Of a stretch of 64,000 bases of DNA, positions 11,301 to 23,100 are shown one piece after another. A program made the position numbers and the translations under genes. This DNA is from Dinochytrium kinnereticum (Eukaryota > Chytridiomycota > Chytridiomycetes > Chytridiales > Chytridiaceae). The stretch lies in assembly GCA_027604005.1 (NCBI GenBank), contig JADGJT010000080.1:1-64000 (forward strand), given 5' to 3'. Below the pieces are notes generated by a model. That model saw only the letters and a list, made by a program, of their open reading frames with translations. It was not told the DNA's origin and ran no database searches. Positions within the stretch are counted from its first letter, which is position 1. Each line of letters begins with the position of its first letter.

Positions 11301-13942
11301 TCTAATGCACCATCCTTTACCCCAACACGACCATCCTCCAAATCCCCTTCCATCCAGTCCCGAAGCACACCATCAGCACTACCAACAGGCACGGAACCTT
11401 CGTCTCTCATCGCCTCCAACTCCGCAAGCGTGACAAGAGGCTCACTATCACTCAAAGCCTCAAAGGAAGACAACGAAGACACCCGTGACAGCGTCGCATC
11501 GTCATCCTCCCTCACCGAGACCGGTGACGACACAGCGTCCTCCCCATCCGCAACGACATCCTCCAAAGCCGTCATGGCAATTTCATATTGCTCCAAAACT
11601 ACCTTGTGTCTTCTGGGGGGTTCCATGTGGGCGGAAAGCCTATCATGGGCAGGAGGTGTGAGAGTGGTGGCAGTGACGGTTGACTCAGAAAGGTGGGGTG
11701 GCTCAATGTTATCGGGAGGAGGAGAAGGGGCGGGGGGTGTATCATCGTTTTGAGCAAGAGAAGAAGTCTCGATGACGGCTTCGAGTGGGGACATGACTCC
11801 ACTAGGAGAAGTAGGGGTAGTGGATCCCGAGAACCTTCGTCTTGCGCGAAGGAACGATGGTGGAGTGAAAAAGTGCTAACAGATAAATTTATTAGTAGAC
11901 AAAACAGAGAAAATAGGTATCATAGTACGAAAGAGAATAAATAAAATACTCACCGACAACGATGCCCCACCTAACTCAGGTGTAGAATATCTCTTCGTAA
12001 GCTCCCTCTTCTCCTGTCCACCGGCACTAGCAATCAGATCACTACCAGGCGGACTCGCGGCTCTACTACTGGCATTCGTAACGACCATCAACCCTCCACG
12101 GCCAATCTGCGCCATCGATCGACTCCTCGAGAGTCTAGGCGACATCGGCATTTCAGAGGAAGGTATCAAAGGTAAAGCCTTCGTGTCATTCTCCTTATCA
12201 TCCCCATCCTTATCAGCAACCCTCCGAGATACGATTTGCGTCAAAACGGCTTCACTAGCCCTCACAGCACCCTGTTTTTTCTCCTCTCCATCACACACCA
12301 CCTCATCCACAACCCTCGGTGGAGAGGTAACAGGCGTCAAAGGGGTATCACTGACCCTCACAAGCCCCTCCTTCCTCTCACTAACACTCCTGGGCGGCGA
12401 AGCACTGGGTGTACCCAAACTCCCACTCTTCGAACCCTCCGAGCTCCTCATGGGAGAAACAGGCGGGGACTGAGCAGTCTTCGACTTTTCTTCCAGCCGT
12501 CTCGAAATCTCCGCCACGGATCCCGTTCGGCCCATCACAACTCCAACCCCAATCGACCCGACCGACAAAGCTCGTCCGCTACCGGAAGGCGTTGGCCCTT
12601 CCAACAACGACGTCAAAAATGGAGTGTGGGCTAGTGGTGGGATGGTGTAGGATGATGATGTTGATGACTTAATCGTGCTGGGAGGTAGTGGAATATTGCA
12701 GGATGATTGTGATAATGATGATGATGAGCTGACGGTCATGGAAGGTGGTGGCGGTAGAGAAATTGGACGGCCTGATAGTTTTGATTGGGAAGAAGAGGAT
12801 TGAGCAGGAGGCGGAGGGAGAGAGATTGGACGGGTTTTGTCCGTGGGTCGTGTTAAAAACGATCGAAGGGCATTGGCAGGTTTTTGGCGAGGTGGAGAGG
12901 GGCTAGTTGGTGATTCTGGTGCTAAATTGTTTTCCAATTGTTTTTCGTTAGGTTTTTTTTTTTTGGGGGGGGGGGGGGGGGGAGAGGGGCAAAAAGGGTA
13001 TATTTAAGCTTAGAAAGGTGAAAAAGATGGTGAAGCGGGAGTAGAGACAAAGTAAAAATTCAAAAGTGATAAGGCAACTCACCATCCGGGGCCTTCTTCT
13101 TCTCGAGACTCTTGACGAGCTCTCGGACCTTTGGCCAAGACTTGTCAGGCATGGGTGGCGGGGCGGATTTCTTTGCGGCTTTACGCTCGGCCGTTTCTGT
13201 TTAAACGGGCAAAGAATAAATGGGCAAAGAAGGGGAGATGAACAGAAAACGAAGGAGTGGTCAGGCATGACATAAACTGGAGCAGAGATAGAGGTAAAGA
13301 CGATAAAAAACAACCCCCCAAAAAAACGTCTGCTTAACAAGATGTCACCACTCAGCATCTCCTCTTCAAAAAACAGGAGAAAAAAGAAGTTAACATGAAC
13401 AACTTACCAGCCAAAGATGAAACCAAACTGGCCAAGCCAGAGCTTCCCTGGCGGTCCATTGAAATGCTTGTCTCGAATAGTCCCGAAGACCTCCTCCCAT
13501 CCTCAACCGCAAAATCCATGGAGGCCCTCTTCCCAGTGCTTCCAACCGAGATTCTCTTACTCTTGCCCTCCTCCTCCCTTCCTGAAAAGAACCCCACCCC
13601 TCCAATGGTTGGAGATTCAACCAGCGTTGTGACAGAAGCATAACTCCCAGCACTGGAAGAAGGCCGTCTCGAAGTCCTTCGACCACTCGTCGGCTCATCG
13701 CCATGAGCGGAAGAAGGAGAGGGCGGGTCATCACTGAAAACATAGTTTGAGGCCTTGCCAGTGACCATAGACTCATGCACGGATCTCATTTTTTGCACGC
13801 GGGCGGTAAGGTCATGGGCGTTCCGTTCCAGCTCTGTGAGGTAGGAGAGACGCTTGGCGTACTTGCCCTCAACCCCTCCTCCAGCGTCTGCAGCGGATGC
13901 ATTACCGTCGATGGGCACCTGCTGAGGGCGGGTTGGGTCCAT
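5383..13942 (-). CDS. Giant acidic repeat protein with C-terminal membrane tail
   Basis: Minus-strand exons 13942-13408, 13196-13083, 12921-11954, 11875-6436 and 6386-5383 total 8,061 nt, exactly 2,687 codons. All ends are GT-AG; the last intron (49 nt) has an unusual GTTTGA donor. The N-terminus has a charged helical segment (YLTELERNAHDLTARVQKMR) and a PMPDKSWPKVRELVKSLEKK stretch, then a long Ser/Pro-rich region. Exon 4 encodes about 1,810 residues built from degenerate units like EPSKLESMAAIAEELAAVDA, nested in a higher-order unit of about 120 residues. The last exon has two paired, related segments and ends with a hydrophobic span (LLLGHIFVVAIVGVWVADFF) and a short basic tail, as in tail-anchored proteins. 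No known domain recognised. Tethering or scaffolding on an internal membrane is only an inference from shape. The ATG at 13942 is chosen because the frame upstream has only a GTG. Confidence 0.75.
10021..11097 (-). repeat. Three tandem ~360-bp coding repeats
   Basis: The marker CCAGCTTCGA (plus strand) recurs at 10021, 10384, 10741 and 11098, spacings of 363, 357 and 357 bp. Copies are near identical over long stretches, for example the blocks from about 10090 and 10810. Each encodes about 120 residues of the giant protein's higher-order repeat. Older, more diverged units extend on both sides (about 6.9-11.2 kb). Confidence 0.9.
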
Positions 13943-14594
13943 GGCGGTGTCGAGGTGTTCTTTCACCCTGTCTGTCTGTCAGTCAGTCAGTCAGTCAGTC
14001 CAGCGAGACGGCAAGAAGAAGGGCAAAAGACGGACTCGAGCGATACCGTCTCACCCCAACTGTAAACGGTAAAAGACAGACAGCCAGTCAATCACTGTCT
14101 GGACATGTCCCTGCCATCCATCCACGCCTTATCCTGCCACAGGAGGACAGCAGCCATCCACCAATCACGTCGCACAGACACTGTGTCCGTGCCAGCAACC
14201 TCCCCACAGCTGTGTGACACTCGGACTGCTGAGTGAAACAAACACCAAAATGATTTATTTATTTATTTATTTAATTAATATTTATTGAAACCCAAAGCAG
14301 ATGAGAAAGCATCTCAAAATAACAATAAATAATACAAAGAAAGACGCCGTGAGCAAATGCTCGCGGTCAGGGCTGTACCCAGTAAAGTCCTTTGTTTCAA
14401 GCTCGCGAGGTCAAGGATCAGTAAGGTGTTTTATTTCATCTTAGCTTAGCTTCAAGGAATCGAAAGATTCTTAGAAGCAAACAAAAATATTAAGTTGGTT
14501 GACTATGAACGGGATTTAACAGGCTGAGACTGGGCTCCGTTGCATCAAATAAGTCTGGCCTGAATACGCAGATTGTGATTATCGGACATACCTA
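13943..14594. other. Intergenic with simple repeats
   Basis: Promoter side of the giant gene. It holds a TCAG/TCTG tetranucleotide run at about 13970-14000 and an ATTT run at about 14250-14272. No gene seen. Confidence 0.5.
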
Positions 14595-14686
14595 CACTAC
14601 TACTACATTCATGTGCGTAAAAGTAAAAGTAAAACGGCGACACTACTACTACATCCATGTGCGTAAAAGTATAAGTAAAACGCCGA
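14595..14686. repeat. 46-bp tandem duplication beside tRNA array
   Basis: Two adjacent 46-bp units, 14595-14640 and 14641-14686, each starting CACTACTACTACAT and containing ATGTGCGTAAAAGTA, differ at three positions. They lie just beyond the terminator of the tRNA array. Function unknown. Confidence 0.9.
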
Positions 14687-14705
14687 CAGCGGTGGAAACA
14701 GGTAT

Positions 14706-14714
14706 AAAAAAAAA
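14706..14714 (-). terminator. Pol III T9 terminator of tRNA array
   Basis: Nine A on the plus strand read as T9 on the transcribed minus strand, 14 nt past the 3' end of tRNA-Lys. The spacers between the four tRNA genes contain no run of four T, so this is the first canonical Pol III stop for the whole cluster. Confidence 0.7.
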
Positions 14715-14728
14715 GAAGCCATCTAAAC

Positions 14729-14800
14729 GCCACGGCGGGGGCTCGAACCCCGGACCTTGCGCTTAAAAGGCGCACGCTCTACCAATTGAGCTACCGCGGC
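14729..14800 (-). tRNA. tRNA-Lys (anticodon TTT)
   Basis: 72 nt cloverleaf. The acceptor stem GCCGCGG/CCGTGGC pairs with one G-T. D arm is TAGCTCAATTGGTAGAGC; the anticodon loop CTTTTAA sits on a TGCGC/GCGCA stem; the T arm has GGTTCGAGCC. No intron. Last gene of the array in transcription order. Confidence 0.95.
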
Positions 14801-14805
14801 ATAAT

Positions 14806-14886
14806 GCACAGAGTGGGATTTGAACCCACGCCTCTTGCGAGATGTGAACTTGAGTCACACGTCTTAGACCGCTCGACCATCTGTGC
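14806..14886 (-). tRNA. tRNA-Leu (anticodon CAA)
   Basis: 81 nt with the long variable arm of class II tRNAs (CTCGCAAGAG hairpin). Acceptor GCACAGA/TCTGTGC; anticodon stem TGTGA/TCACA with loop CTCAAGT, so anticodon CAA. The gene has no intron, whereas tRNA-Leu(CAA) genes of yeasts and many eukaryotes carry one. Five nt separate it from tRNA-Lys. Confidence 0.95.
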
Positions 14887-14896
14887 TGTGAGAAAT

Positions 14897-14966
14897 GCAT
14901 TGGCCGGGAATCGAACCCGGGGCTAACCGATGGCAACGGTTAATTTTACCACTAAACCACCAATGC
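14897..14966 (-). tRNA. tRNA-Gly (anticodon GCC)
   Basis: 70 nt. Acceptor GCATTGG/CCAATGC, D arm GGTTTAGTGGTAAAAT, anticodon loop TTGCCAT, T arm GGGTTCGATTCCC. Ten nt from the next tRNA downstream and five from the one upstream. Confidence 0.95.
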
Positions 14967-14971
14967 TAAGT

Positions 14972-15053
14972 GAGCAGAGTGGGATTCGAACCCACGCCTC
15001 CGGAGAGATCACGGCCTTAACGTGACGCCTTAGACCAACTCGGCCATCTGCCC
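14972..15053 (-). tRNA. tRNA-Leu (anticodon AAG)
   Basis: 82 nt class II tRNA. Acceptor GGGCAGA/TCTGCTC with one G-T pair; anticodon stem TCACG/CGTGA with loop TTAAGGC; variable-arm hairpin CTCCGGAG. First gene of the array in transcription order. Confidence 0.95.
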
Positions 15054-16722
15054 AATGAGACTGCAGCATCTTGAGTCGAGCCAACCCGACTAGAACGGCT
15101 GTGTTGAACTTTCGAAATATTGGATCAATATATTGTCACTTGCCAATAATTTGAGGATTTGTATCTTTGAATCTGTTTGAACTTTATTTTATATATAGGT
15201 TACTTGTATAATGTATGTGGGAGCTATTCCGATATAGTTTTTGTAATTACGATGACCCGGGATCTATTATCGCGTCGATTGGCGGGAAGACAGACTTTTG
15301 CAAATCCTCAAAGCAGATAGGGAAAGATTCAGGTCGCCGTTAAGAAAGCTCATGTTCACTGAGATGGCCATCCATGACTATGGTCACTTCATGCTCAGTA
15401 AGCATGAGTATCTTAGATAATGGTCACAGACGTCTGCACTTGTCTTGCAGTGATGCAATAAAGGTGAACAAGCGTCCAAGACATAAACGATCCGATATTG
15501 AGCTTTCTTCATATGGCATTCTCGCGATTGGTAGTGTCTCATCCATTAATTCAGAGGTCCCGGATGAGAATTCGGAAATATTACGGTTGGGCGTTCTGCC
15601 TGTGTTTATGTTGACTTTCGAGTACAGAGTAAAGCCTGCCGTGACCCACCACAGCAAGTGACTACGAATCAACAAGAGGCAATTAAAAAATAGCTATAAC
15701 TGAAAGCCTCCCTTTGTCCCTATGACTTTTTGAAACTGAGATTGATGATGTTGAAATGACACTTGAGGTGACGCGTCCAGACTACATGATGGGTAGTAAC
15801 ATGTCCCTCGCTCCACCCTACGTGGTATCAATGAGGCTGAGAAAATAGTATCCATTAAGGTGTATCATGGGCACTTACAGAGGTCTCATGATGTTCCAGG
15901 CGGAGGATACATAGCCTCAGAGACACGTCGCACCGATACGGCGACCACAAGCCTGGCCTTAAGAGCCAAATTGACGTGTGCTCACCTGAGCAGCCCGTGG
16001 CAACAGGACTATAAGTATGCCTAATAGCAGCGCTCTGGAAACCCCTCCTTCTCTTCATCCCAATAACCTTCCTTGAACCTATGCTAGTGACCTCTTCAGA
16101 CCGCCATCGTCCAAAAGATAACAGACAGACAACTGGATATTGTGAGCCTTGACATGTTCCTAAAATAATGGATGTTATCGCACTTTTGATCCGATGAAAG
16201 AAAAGACTGGTAAAGGTTAGATCAAAAACAGACTGTCCTTCTGTAATTGGCAGCATTTGCAAGTCCTCTGGTTATGCGTCAAGTTCAAGCTAAAAACAAC
16301 TGCCCTGACATTGTAAACAGGCATCACGACATGAATTCATAACTATGTGGTGGCAGTCTGCTTACGCGGTTGTTCTTCTCTTTTAAGATGAGGGGATCTG
16401 CAGTATTTTCCTTTTGTCTTTATTATCCCTACTTTTATTAAGCCCAACGTTTTGTTCACGGCTCTTTGATTGCTCTTCTATTTACGCGTGGAATGAGCTG
16501 GCTGTCATAATCAAGCGTTCATGAGACATTCACACTTTGCATTCTGGTTCATGACAAGTCCTGGCTTGCTCTGCGCAGCTGTGGGATACTGAAAAGGGCT
16601 TTTACCGTTGGATTTTCGTGATAACACAAACTGGGTGATACAAGAACACAAACCATACATACATGTCTTGAAAGTTCAGGACATTTTCATCGTCTCCTCT
16701 CACCAACCCAACCCTGTCACAG
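15054..16722. other. 1.7 kb with no recognised gene
   Basis: Several short frames on both strands, none with a recognisable family or consistent splice pattern. The right end must contain the promoter, and possibly a missing signal-peptide exon, of the first LRR-SAM receptor gene. Confidence 0.4.
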
Positions 16723-19700
16723 ATGGCCACAGGGTCGCCCACCGACGGCCGAACCGACTGGTCAGTAATGCGCAAGGGAGCGTGGTTGAGTCTCTGACTT
16801 TCACAAAGCCAAATCGTTGCAGATGCTTTTCCGTTTATCGCCTTCACCCCGTCGGATGGAGGTCTCTGTTGCAACACATTCGCAGTTGGCTATGGAGCAA
16901 AGGTTGAGTGCGATAGCACTGGCCGAATGCAGTCGCTGTAAGTTTCAATGCGTTGTTATACTTTTGTCTTTCTTTATGCGTTTTACTCTAGCCCTGACTC
17001 TTACTTGTGAAACTCATCGGCGACCAGGTCTATTACGTTGGGGAATTCCGCCCGCCAAATAGCTCATGGACCATCAACTGTTGTTGCCCTTTCGCCTCTA
17101 TCCAGTTTACAAAAACTGTGGGTTTATTTTTGTCGTCAACGCTCTTGATTTTTTTTATTATATTTGCTTTTGAAAGTGACCTCTATGCTTCTTCTCAAAA
17201 AAAGTGATCTCTTCAACGTCACTTTGGATTTCTCAGCGACATCCGATAATGTACCTATGGAGCTGGAAAACTTAAAGAATTTGACACACTTGTAAGCTGT
17301 TTTTAATTTTTTTTTTCTTTCTTCTGGCTTGATACATTGACAATGGAGAACATATTTATCGTCTGACTCGTAAAACTTAGAAACCTCAAGATAGAGCCTA
17401 TTCCATACAGCACGGAAACTTTCATAAGTCAAAGGAATAGGGTTGAGGACCTAACCCTCAGGTTAGCGGCGCTTCCACTCTTGAGGTCATTGTAAGTTCA
17501 ATGTTGTGACTCGCTCGCCTTTTTCCCGTTCGATAACCCTTGTTCGGCTATATCTTTTCTGGATGAAGCCAGGGTTAATGCCATGATTCCTTTTCTGGAT
17601 GAAGAAAGGGAAAATGCCATGATTTTGATTTGAGCTTCAGCTGGAAAGTGCCTAATTATCTTTTCCCGATTAGATCGCTAAGCAACAGCAATATCTATGG
17701 AGGTATACCGCTAGGAATTTATTCAATGCGAAGTATTGTGGAATTGTAGGTGTTGCGTTCCTTTTCATGAGTTTCTTAAAGCCAAACTCTTGTTTACCAA
17801 TAACACCCCCTTACACTCTCCGTTCTTCTTCACTACCAAAAATTCTAACGAGTTTTATCTAGAGATCTAAGTTACAACCATTTATGGGACGCTATGGCGC
17901 TAGGGAAGTTGAAAAGCTTATCGCATCTGTATGTGCTTTTTTTTTTTCTTCTCTATAATGCGATGGTACTTTGACGCGACGAGTGATTGACTCTTTAATA
18001 GTGATTTATCTGGGAACTACGACCTGGCTGAAAACACTTTTTTTGATGCTGAAATGAGTCGAGCGCCGTGGATACGATCTCTGTAGGTATTGTTTCCCTG
18101 CATTTTTTGATATGTGCACTCGTCTTCCTATTCTGTTCTAAATTTGGTGGTTTATTTATATTGGTGCTTCTCCCCGACTCAAACTGCTTTGAACCTATGT
18201 ATTAACTCCTTTAAAACCTCTCGCCGTAATTAACTTAGACGACTCGGATCCACATACAGAGCCGGATCAAAATTCCCTAAATTCCCCACCGACTTGACGA
18301 AGTTAACACACCTGTGAGTCTCTTGCAAGTCCACATCTTCCGTTCTGGTCGGGAAATTCTGGATTTTTATAGCTTGGGTTTCTTATAACATCCTCTTATA
18401 GGGATCTGTCTAACAACAGCTTGACGGGATCGATTCCCTTGCTTTCTTCGACGACATTAACATACTTGTGGGTACCTAGCTCCTATATCTACTCATCGAT
18501 ATTTACTCACCGAGTGTTTTAAACGTAGGGATCTGAGCTGGAATGAACTCGAAGGCTCTGTCTCTTCGTTGTACTTCAAGAATTTTTCTTACTTGTTAGC
18601 ACCACCTGCAGTTTTGGTTTCTTTTTTTTTCCCCAAGTTTTTGGTCGTAAAGACATACTTTGTTGGGCCTCAGTGACCCATAATTCCCATTTTTAAATTA
18701 ATTCACCTTCCCACACAGGAATATTTCCCGCAACTCACTCTCCGGGTCATTATCGGATATCTCATTTATGCCTAGGTGACAAAATTCGTTTCCCTCGAAT
18801 TCAATCCGATCAGTGGATACTAAATTATCCAATAGTTTTACATTCAGCTTTACAGGGAATTGCTTCAAGGACAGTGAGATAGAAAAATTCAGGAAGTAAG
18901 TCTCTCTCTGTTCGAGTTGAAGGGCACGACCAACATTCATTCTGCAGCATCCCGGATTCCGAGCAAAGAAATTGCAGCCCCACACTACCATTATGGTCGT
19001 TAGTGGGTATAGTTTCGAGTGCCTTCCTCCTCATAATCTTCATCGCCGTTGGGTACATTTGGAGGACGGCCCTAATCGCGTACCTTAAGCAAGCTTACAA
19101 AGACTACTATGAAGCCCTTCAAAAAACTTCACAAGCAGCATCAGCGAATGAGATTCACCTAACTCATCTGGAGTCTTCAGCAAGGAGGACCGAGATCTTA
19201 GGCTGGACGAATGAGAGGGTATGCCAGTGGATGGCTGAGCGCGAGATAAAGGATAGTCTTATTCAGGTGTTTAAGGGTATGTTTAACCAAAAGACAATCA
19301 TAGAATCTAATACAAACTTTAGACAAAGAGGTGAACGGTTACGCAGTCATCCATATGACCTCGCAATCCCTGATTGCACTAGGCATTGAATCTCGTGAAG
19401 ACCGGATATCCCTGCTCGCAGCATCGCGGAGTCTGCTTCGCGGAGTAACACAATCCACAACCTTGGACCATCTACCAGAGTACCTACCAATCTCGCCCCC
19501 CGTTTATGACTTGCCGCCAAGTGAAGATGACGAACCTCGCCGAACATCTTCTGAAAGAGAGGAGAGGCGTGAAGTGGCGGTTGAGGATGGGGATCAGACG
19601 GGGGATGCTGCTGAGCCAACGGAATTCGTGATAAGGGAGGTGTGTTTGAACATTGAAGGCGAAAGGAGAGAGGAAGAAGATGCTATTGAGTCACATGGCA

Positions 19701-19741
19701 ATGAAGAAACGTCGTCAGTGCCACCTCCGGCCTACAGCTGA
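16723..19741 (+). CDS. LRR receptor-like protein with TM and SAM domain, copy 1
   Basis: Fifteen exons (16723-16760, 16809-16937, 17028-17117, 17205-17291, 17381-17491, 17674-17745, 17863-17928, 18002-18082, 18239-18313, 18402-18467, 18529-18594, 18719-18775, 18836-18895, 18948-19276, 19329-19741) sum to 1,740 nt, 580 codons. The N-cap has a spliced DC pair and a CC pair. About eleven exons each encode one leucine-rich repeat (such as DLSNNSLTGSIPLL), nearly all with phase-2 introns inside the last Leu codon. A Cys-containing C-cap follows, then a membrane span near residues 348-371, a SAM domain (about 417-482, GWTNERVCQWMAE to EDRISLLAAS) split by a phase-1 intron, and an acidic tail with PPVY and terminal PPAY. 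Architecture suggests a cell-surface receptor signalling through SAM oligomerisation. No kinase domain. The start is provisional: no signal peptide is visible, so an upstream exon is likely. Confidence 0.8.
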
Positions 19742-20167
19742 TACTTGCACCTCATACATTCCATGCAATCCACTCAGTCAGTTGTGTGTATGTGCTGGCA
19801 ATCATGTTATTAATAACGGCCTTGGGCATTTAAATTAAAAGAAAAACAAGTTAATATGTGGACCATGCAGATGTGTTAATTCAAAGAATACCAAGTTGAC
19901 TGCAGACGTGAGCACCTCAACTGCAGCTGAGTTAAATCAACGTCAGCGCAACGTGGAACTGCAGCGCCGACCGACATCACATCAACTGCCTTCATCGCGT
20001 CGGCGACATTCATCCATCGTACGTCCATCCGTCCATTCGCATCCCTGACACTGAACCAAACCTCCTTGCCAAAAAAGGGCTTGTGTCCGTCACAGTACCA
20101 CCCGGTTTTACACGCTACACAAGCGCACAAGTGTTCAAAGACATCAGGAACAAACCTCTTGTGCGCA
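19742..20167. other. Spacer between LRR-SAM paralogs
   Basis: No gene supported. It should hold the promoter and perhaps a signal-peptide exon of copy 2. Confidence 0.4.
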
Positions 20168-23100
20168 ATGGCCTCCCTCCCCGCAACGACGACGACGGCG
20201 TCGACGGCGTCTCCGATGGCCACAGGGTCGCCCGGGAGCAGCCAGAGGGACTGGTCAGTTATGCGCAAGGAAGCGTGGTTGAGTCGCTGACGTTCACAAA
20301 GCAAAATCATCGCAGATGCGTTTCCCTTCATCACCTTCAACTCGTCAGATGTCTGCTGCAACACACTCTCGGAGGGCTATGGAGCCAAGGTTCAGTGCGA
20401 TGGCACAGGACGAATCCTGACGCTGTAAGTTGAATGAGTGTCATCTGGTTATCGTACATCTTTCAAGCTTCATCGGTTTCTCTCCACTTCCTTCACACCT
20501 TTTTGCGATGTGCTAACCGCTCCTTCACCTTCTTTCAACCTCCACGTTGGCATCACGTTAAACAGAGCCATTGCATCAGGAAGTGCCTTAATGGTGAAAA
20601 CAGACGGAAGAGCAAGCTTGATGGCAGTCTCACAACTAACCGGTTTACAAAGACTGTGAGTTTTCCGTTTCAGCTGTGGGACGGACACCATATTACCCTT
20701 TGATGGTTTAGTCTATTATCTTCTTCCTTTTTCTTATTTCCAAATTCTAACTTCGTCCGCATTTTTCTTTTTTTCTTCGATCCCATGTAATTGGAAAGTG
20801 ATCTATCCAACATCACTCTTGATTTCACAGAAGTATCGGCTAATGTTCCAAGTGAACTCAGGAATCTGAAAAACTTGACTCATTTGTGGGTTTCCTGTTC
20901 TTCATCGCTGCTGTTCAATCTTCGCTTTAGTTAAAAAGAACTTCTCCGTTTCTAACTGAAGAGTGATTTATAGAAGTCTGAAGATAGATGCAATGCCCGC
21001 ACGCGACAATATCGTTTTACTTGACAAGTTTGCGATTCAGTTAAAGGAACTTCCACTCTTGAAGTCGCTGTAAGTTTCCATGCCCACTTTCTTCGTGTCT
21101 TAGTCCCTTTTCTTTTCTTTTCATTTATTTATTTTGAAGTATGAGTTTGTTTTTGTCATAATGTCCTTCACTGTTTGGTTTCTGTCGACCAGATAAATAA
21201 TGAAGAACGTTTATTCTTTTTGCCTGCCTGTTTCTTGCCTCCAACTAAATCTTACCTTTTCCCTTCTTTCCCTGATATAGGAGCTTTCGCAACAGCACAT
21301 TCCGTGGTAGATCGTGGTCGTTTTACAATTTAACCGGACTTGAAGAATTGTAAGTTAGGGTCTCGCTTACAGTGAAGAATACATTTAGGGACCTTTTTCA
21401 CTATTTTCCAGAAGAAAAAAAATCTCTAACACGCCCTCTCCAACAGAGATCTTAGCTATAATGATTTCGATGATGTTAGCCTAACTGATCTTGTAAACGC
21501 GACACACATGTGAGTGCAGGCTGCAGGTGACGGTTGAATCAGCTAATTATTCAAAAGTGATTTATCTGGTAATGGGAGGGTTTCAGTCAGATCTGCGTGG
21601 TATCAAGTTAGATATATGAAGCGTTTAAAGTCATTGTGAGTGTGTTTGTTTTCTCAAACCTCATCAGCTTCCTCATGGGATCATGTTTCTCGTGCCCTTA
21701 ACGTTATTTCATCCCACCCCACAACATCAAGTTAACTTTTTTTCCCTTTTCACTTTAACAGACGACTGGGATCGATGAAACCTGATGACTTCGATCCTGA
21801 AATCCTTAGACCATTTACAAACGATTATTTCCCGTCGCTACAATATCTGTAAGTATATCGGTTCATTACAGATTTCAAGCACCTTCTTCAAGGTAGATAA
21901 TTACTTACAGTCTCGCTCTGATAGGGATCTATCAAACAACGAAATATCAGGATCGATTCCTCTATCTTTTCGTACTCTCCAGAAGCTGACTCATCTGTGA
22001 GTATTCTACCAGTTTTACAGTACGACGATGAAGTTGTACTTATTAGGAAGTATCTGCTGACGTTAATCACATCATAAAGCGACCTGAGTCGGAATAAACT
22101 CACCGGTGACGTGTCGAACCTATATGGAACAGGGCCATTCAAATACCTGTTAAGTTCATTCCGCTTCTGTGCTTGTCTCTCTCCCTTTCTTTGGTTTTTA
22201 TCAGTAGCTTGACCCGACGGTTTAAAGCAATCTAACACCAACACGCTCACACAGAAATATCTCCCATAATTTTCTCTGGGGATCACTTTCAGATATCTCC
22301 TTGACGAGGGATGGCACTGCCCCGGGGTATGCAGTCCAGATGCTCCTCCCTATTGCTTTGAAATAATTTGTTTTTCCCCCATCAAGGTTAATCAAACAAC
22401 TCTTTTAAAGCTACACTATAGATTTCACCTTAAACTGCTTCCTCGATAGCCACAGGGAGTCCTTCAAACAGTAAGTCGCAACAACCCACCCTCCTCCCTA
22501 AAGGGAAGAAAGAAGAAGAAGAAGCCACATGTCTAACTCCACCCACTCAAACAACAGCATCTCGTCTGAACAAAGAAAACAATGCACAGACTTTTCGCTC
22601 CCATTGAGAGTTGCGACCATTTTCGCAGGCATAGTCTCGTTGGCCATTTTCATTCTTCTCGTCTTTGGTTTCATTCGAAGGAAAACCCTGATTCCTTACC
22701 TGAGAAATCTGGTCAAACCGCAACCGCCGCAAGATGTCCGACTTCAGCCGCTCGAGTCGGCGGCCAGGAGGACAGAGATCTCGGGATGGACCACTGAGAG
22801 GGTGTGCGAGTGGATGGCTGAATGCGATCTGCCGAGTCGGTTGATAGGGATATTCAGGGGTAAGCGCTCTTCAGATTAACGCACAGATAAGTGTTGGTTA
22901 ACCAGTTCATCGTTTCATCAGAATACCAAGTAAACGGTTACGCTGTCCTCCACATGACCACCCAATCCCTCATGGACCTCGGCATCACCGAGCCAGAGGA
23001 CAGACTATCCCTCTTGACAGCTTCTCGACAGCTCGGCAGGGTGTTACCAAGCTCTGCGACCCTCGACCAGCTTCCAGAGTACCTTCCCGTCTCACCTCCC

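Noticed and set aside
19876..20364. Minus-strand frame of 162 codons, with a similar one at 16602-16877
   Set aside because: Resemblance between them is explained by the duplicated 5' part of the LRR-SAM genes on the plus strand, whose spliced frame gives a recognisable N-cap.
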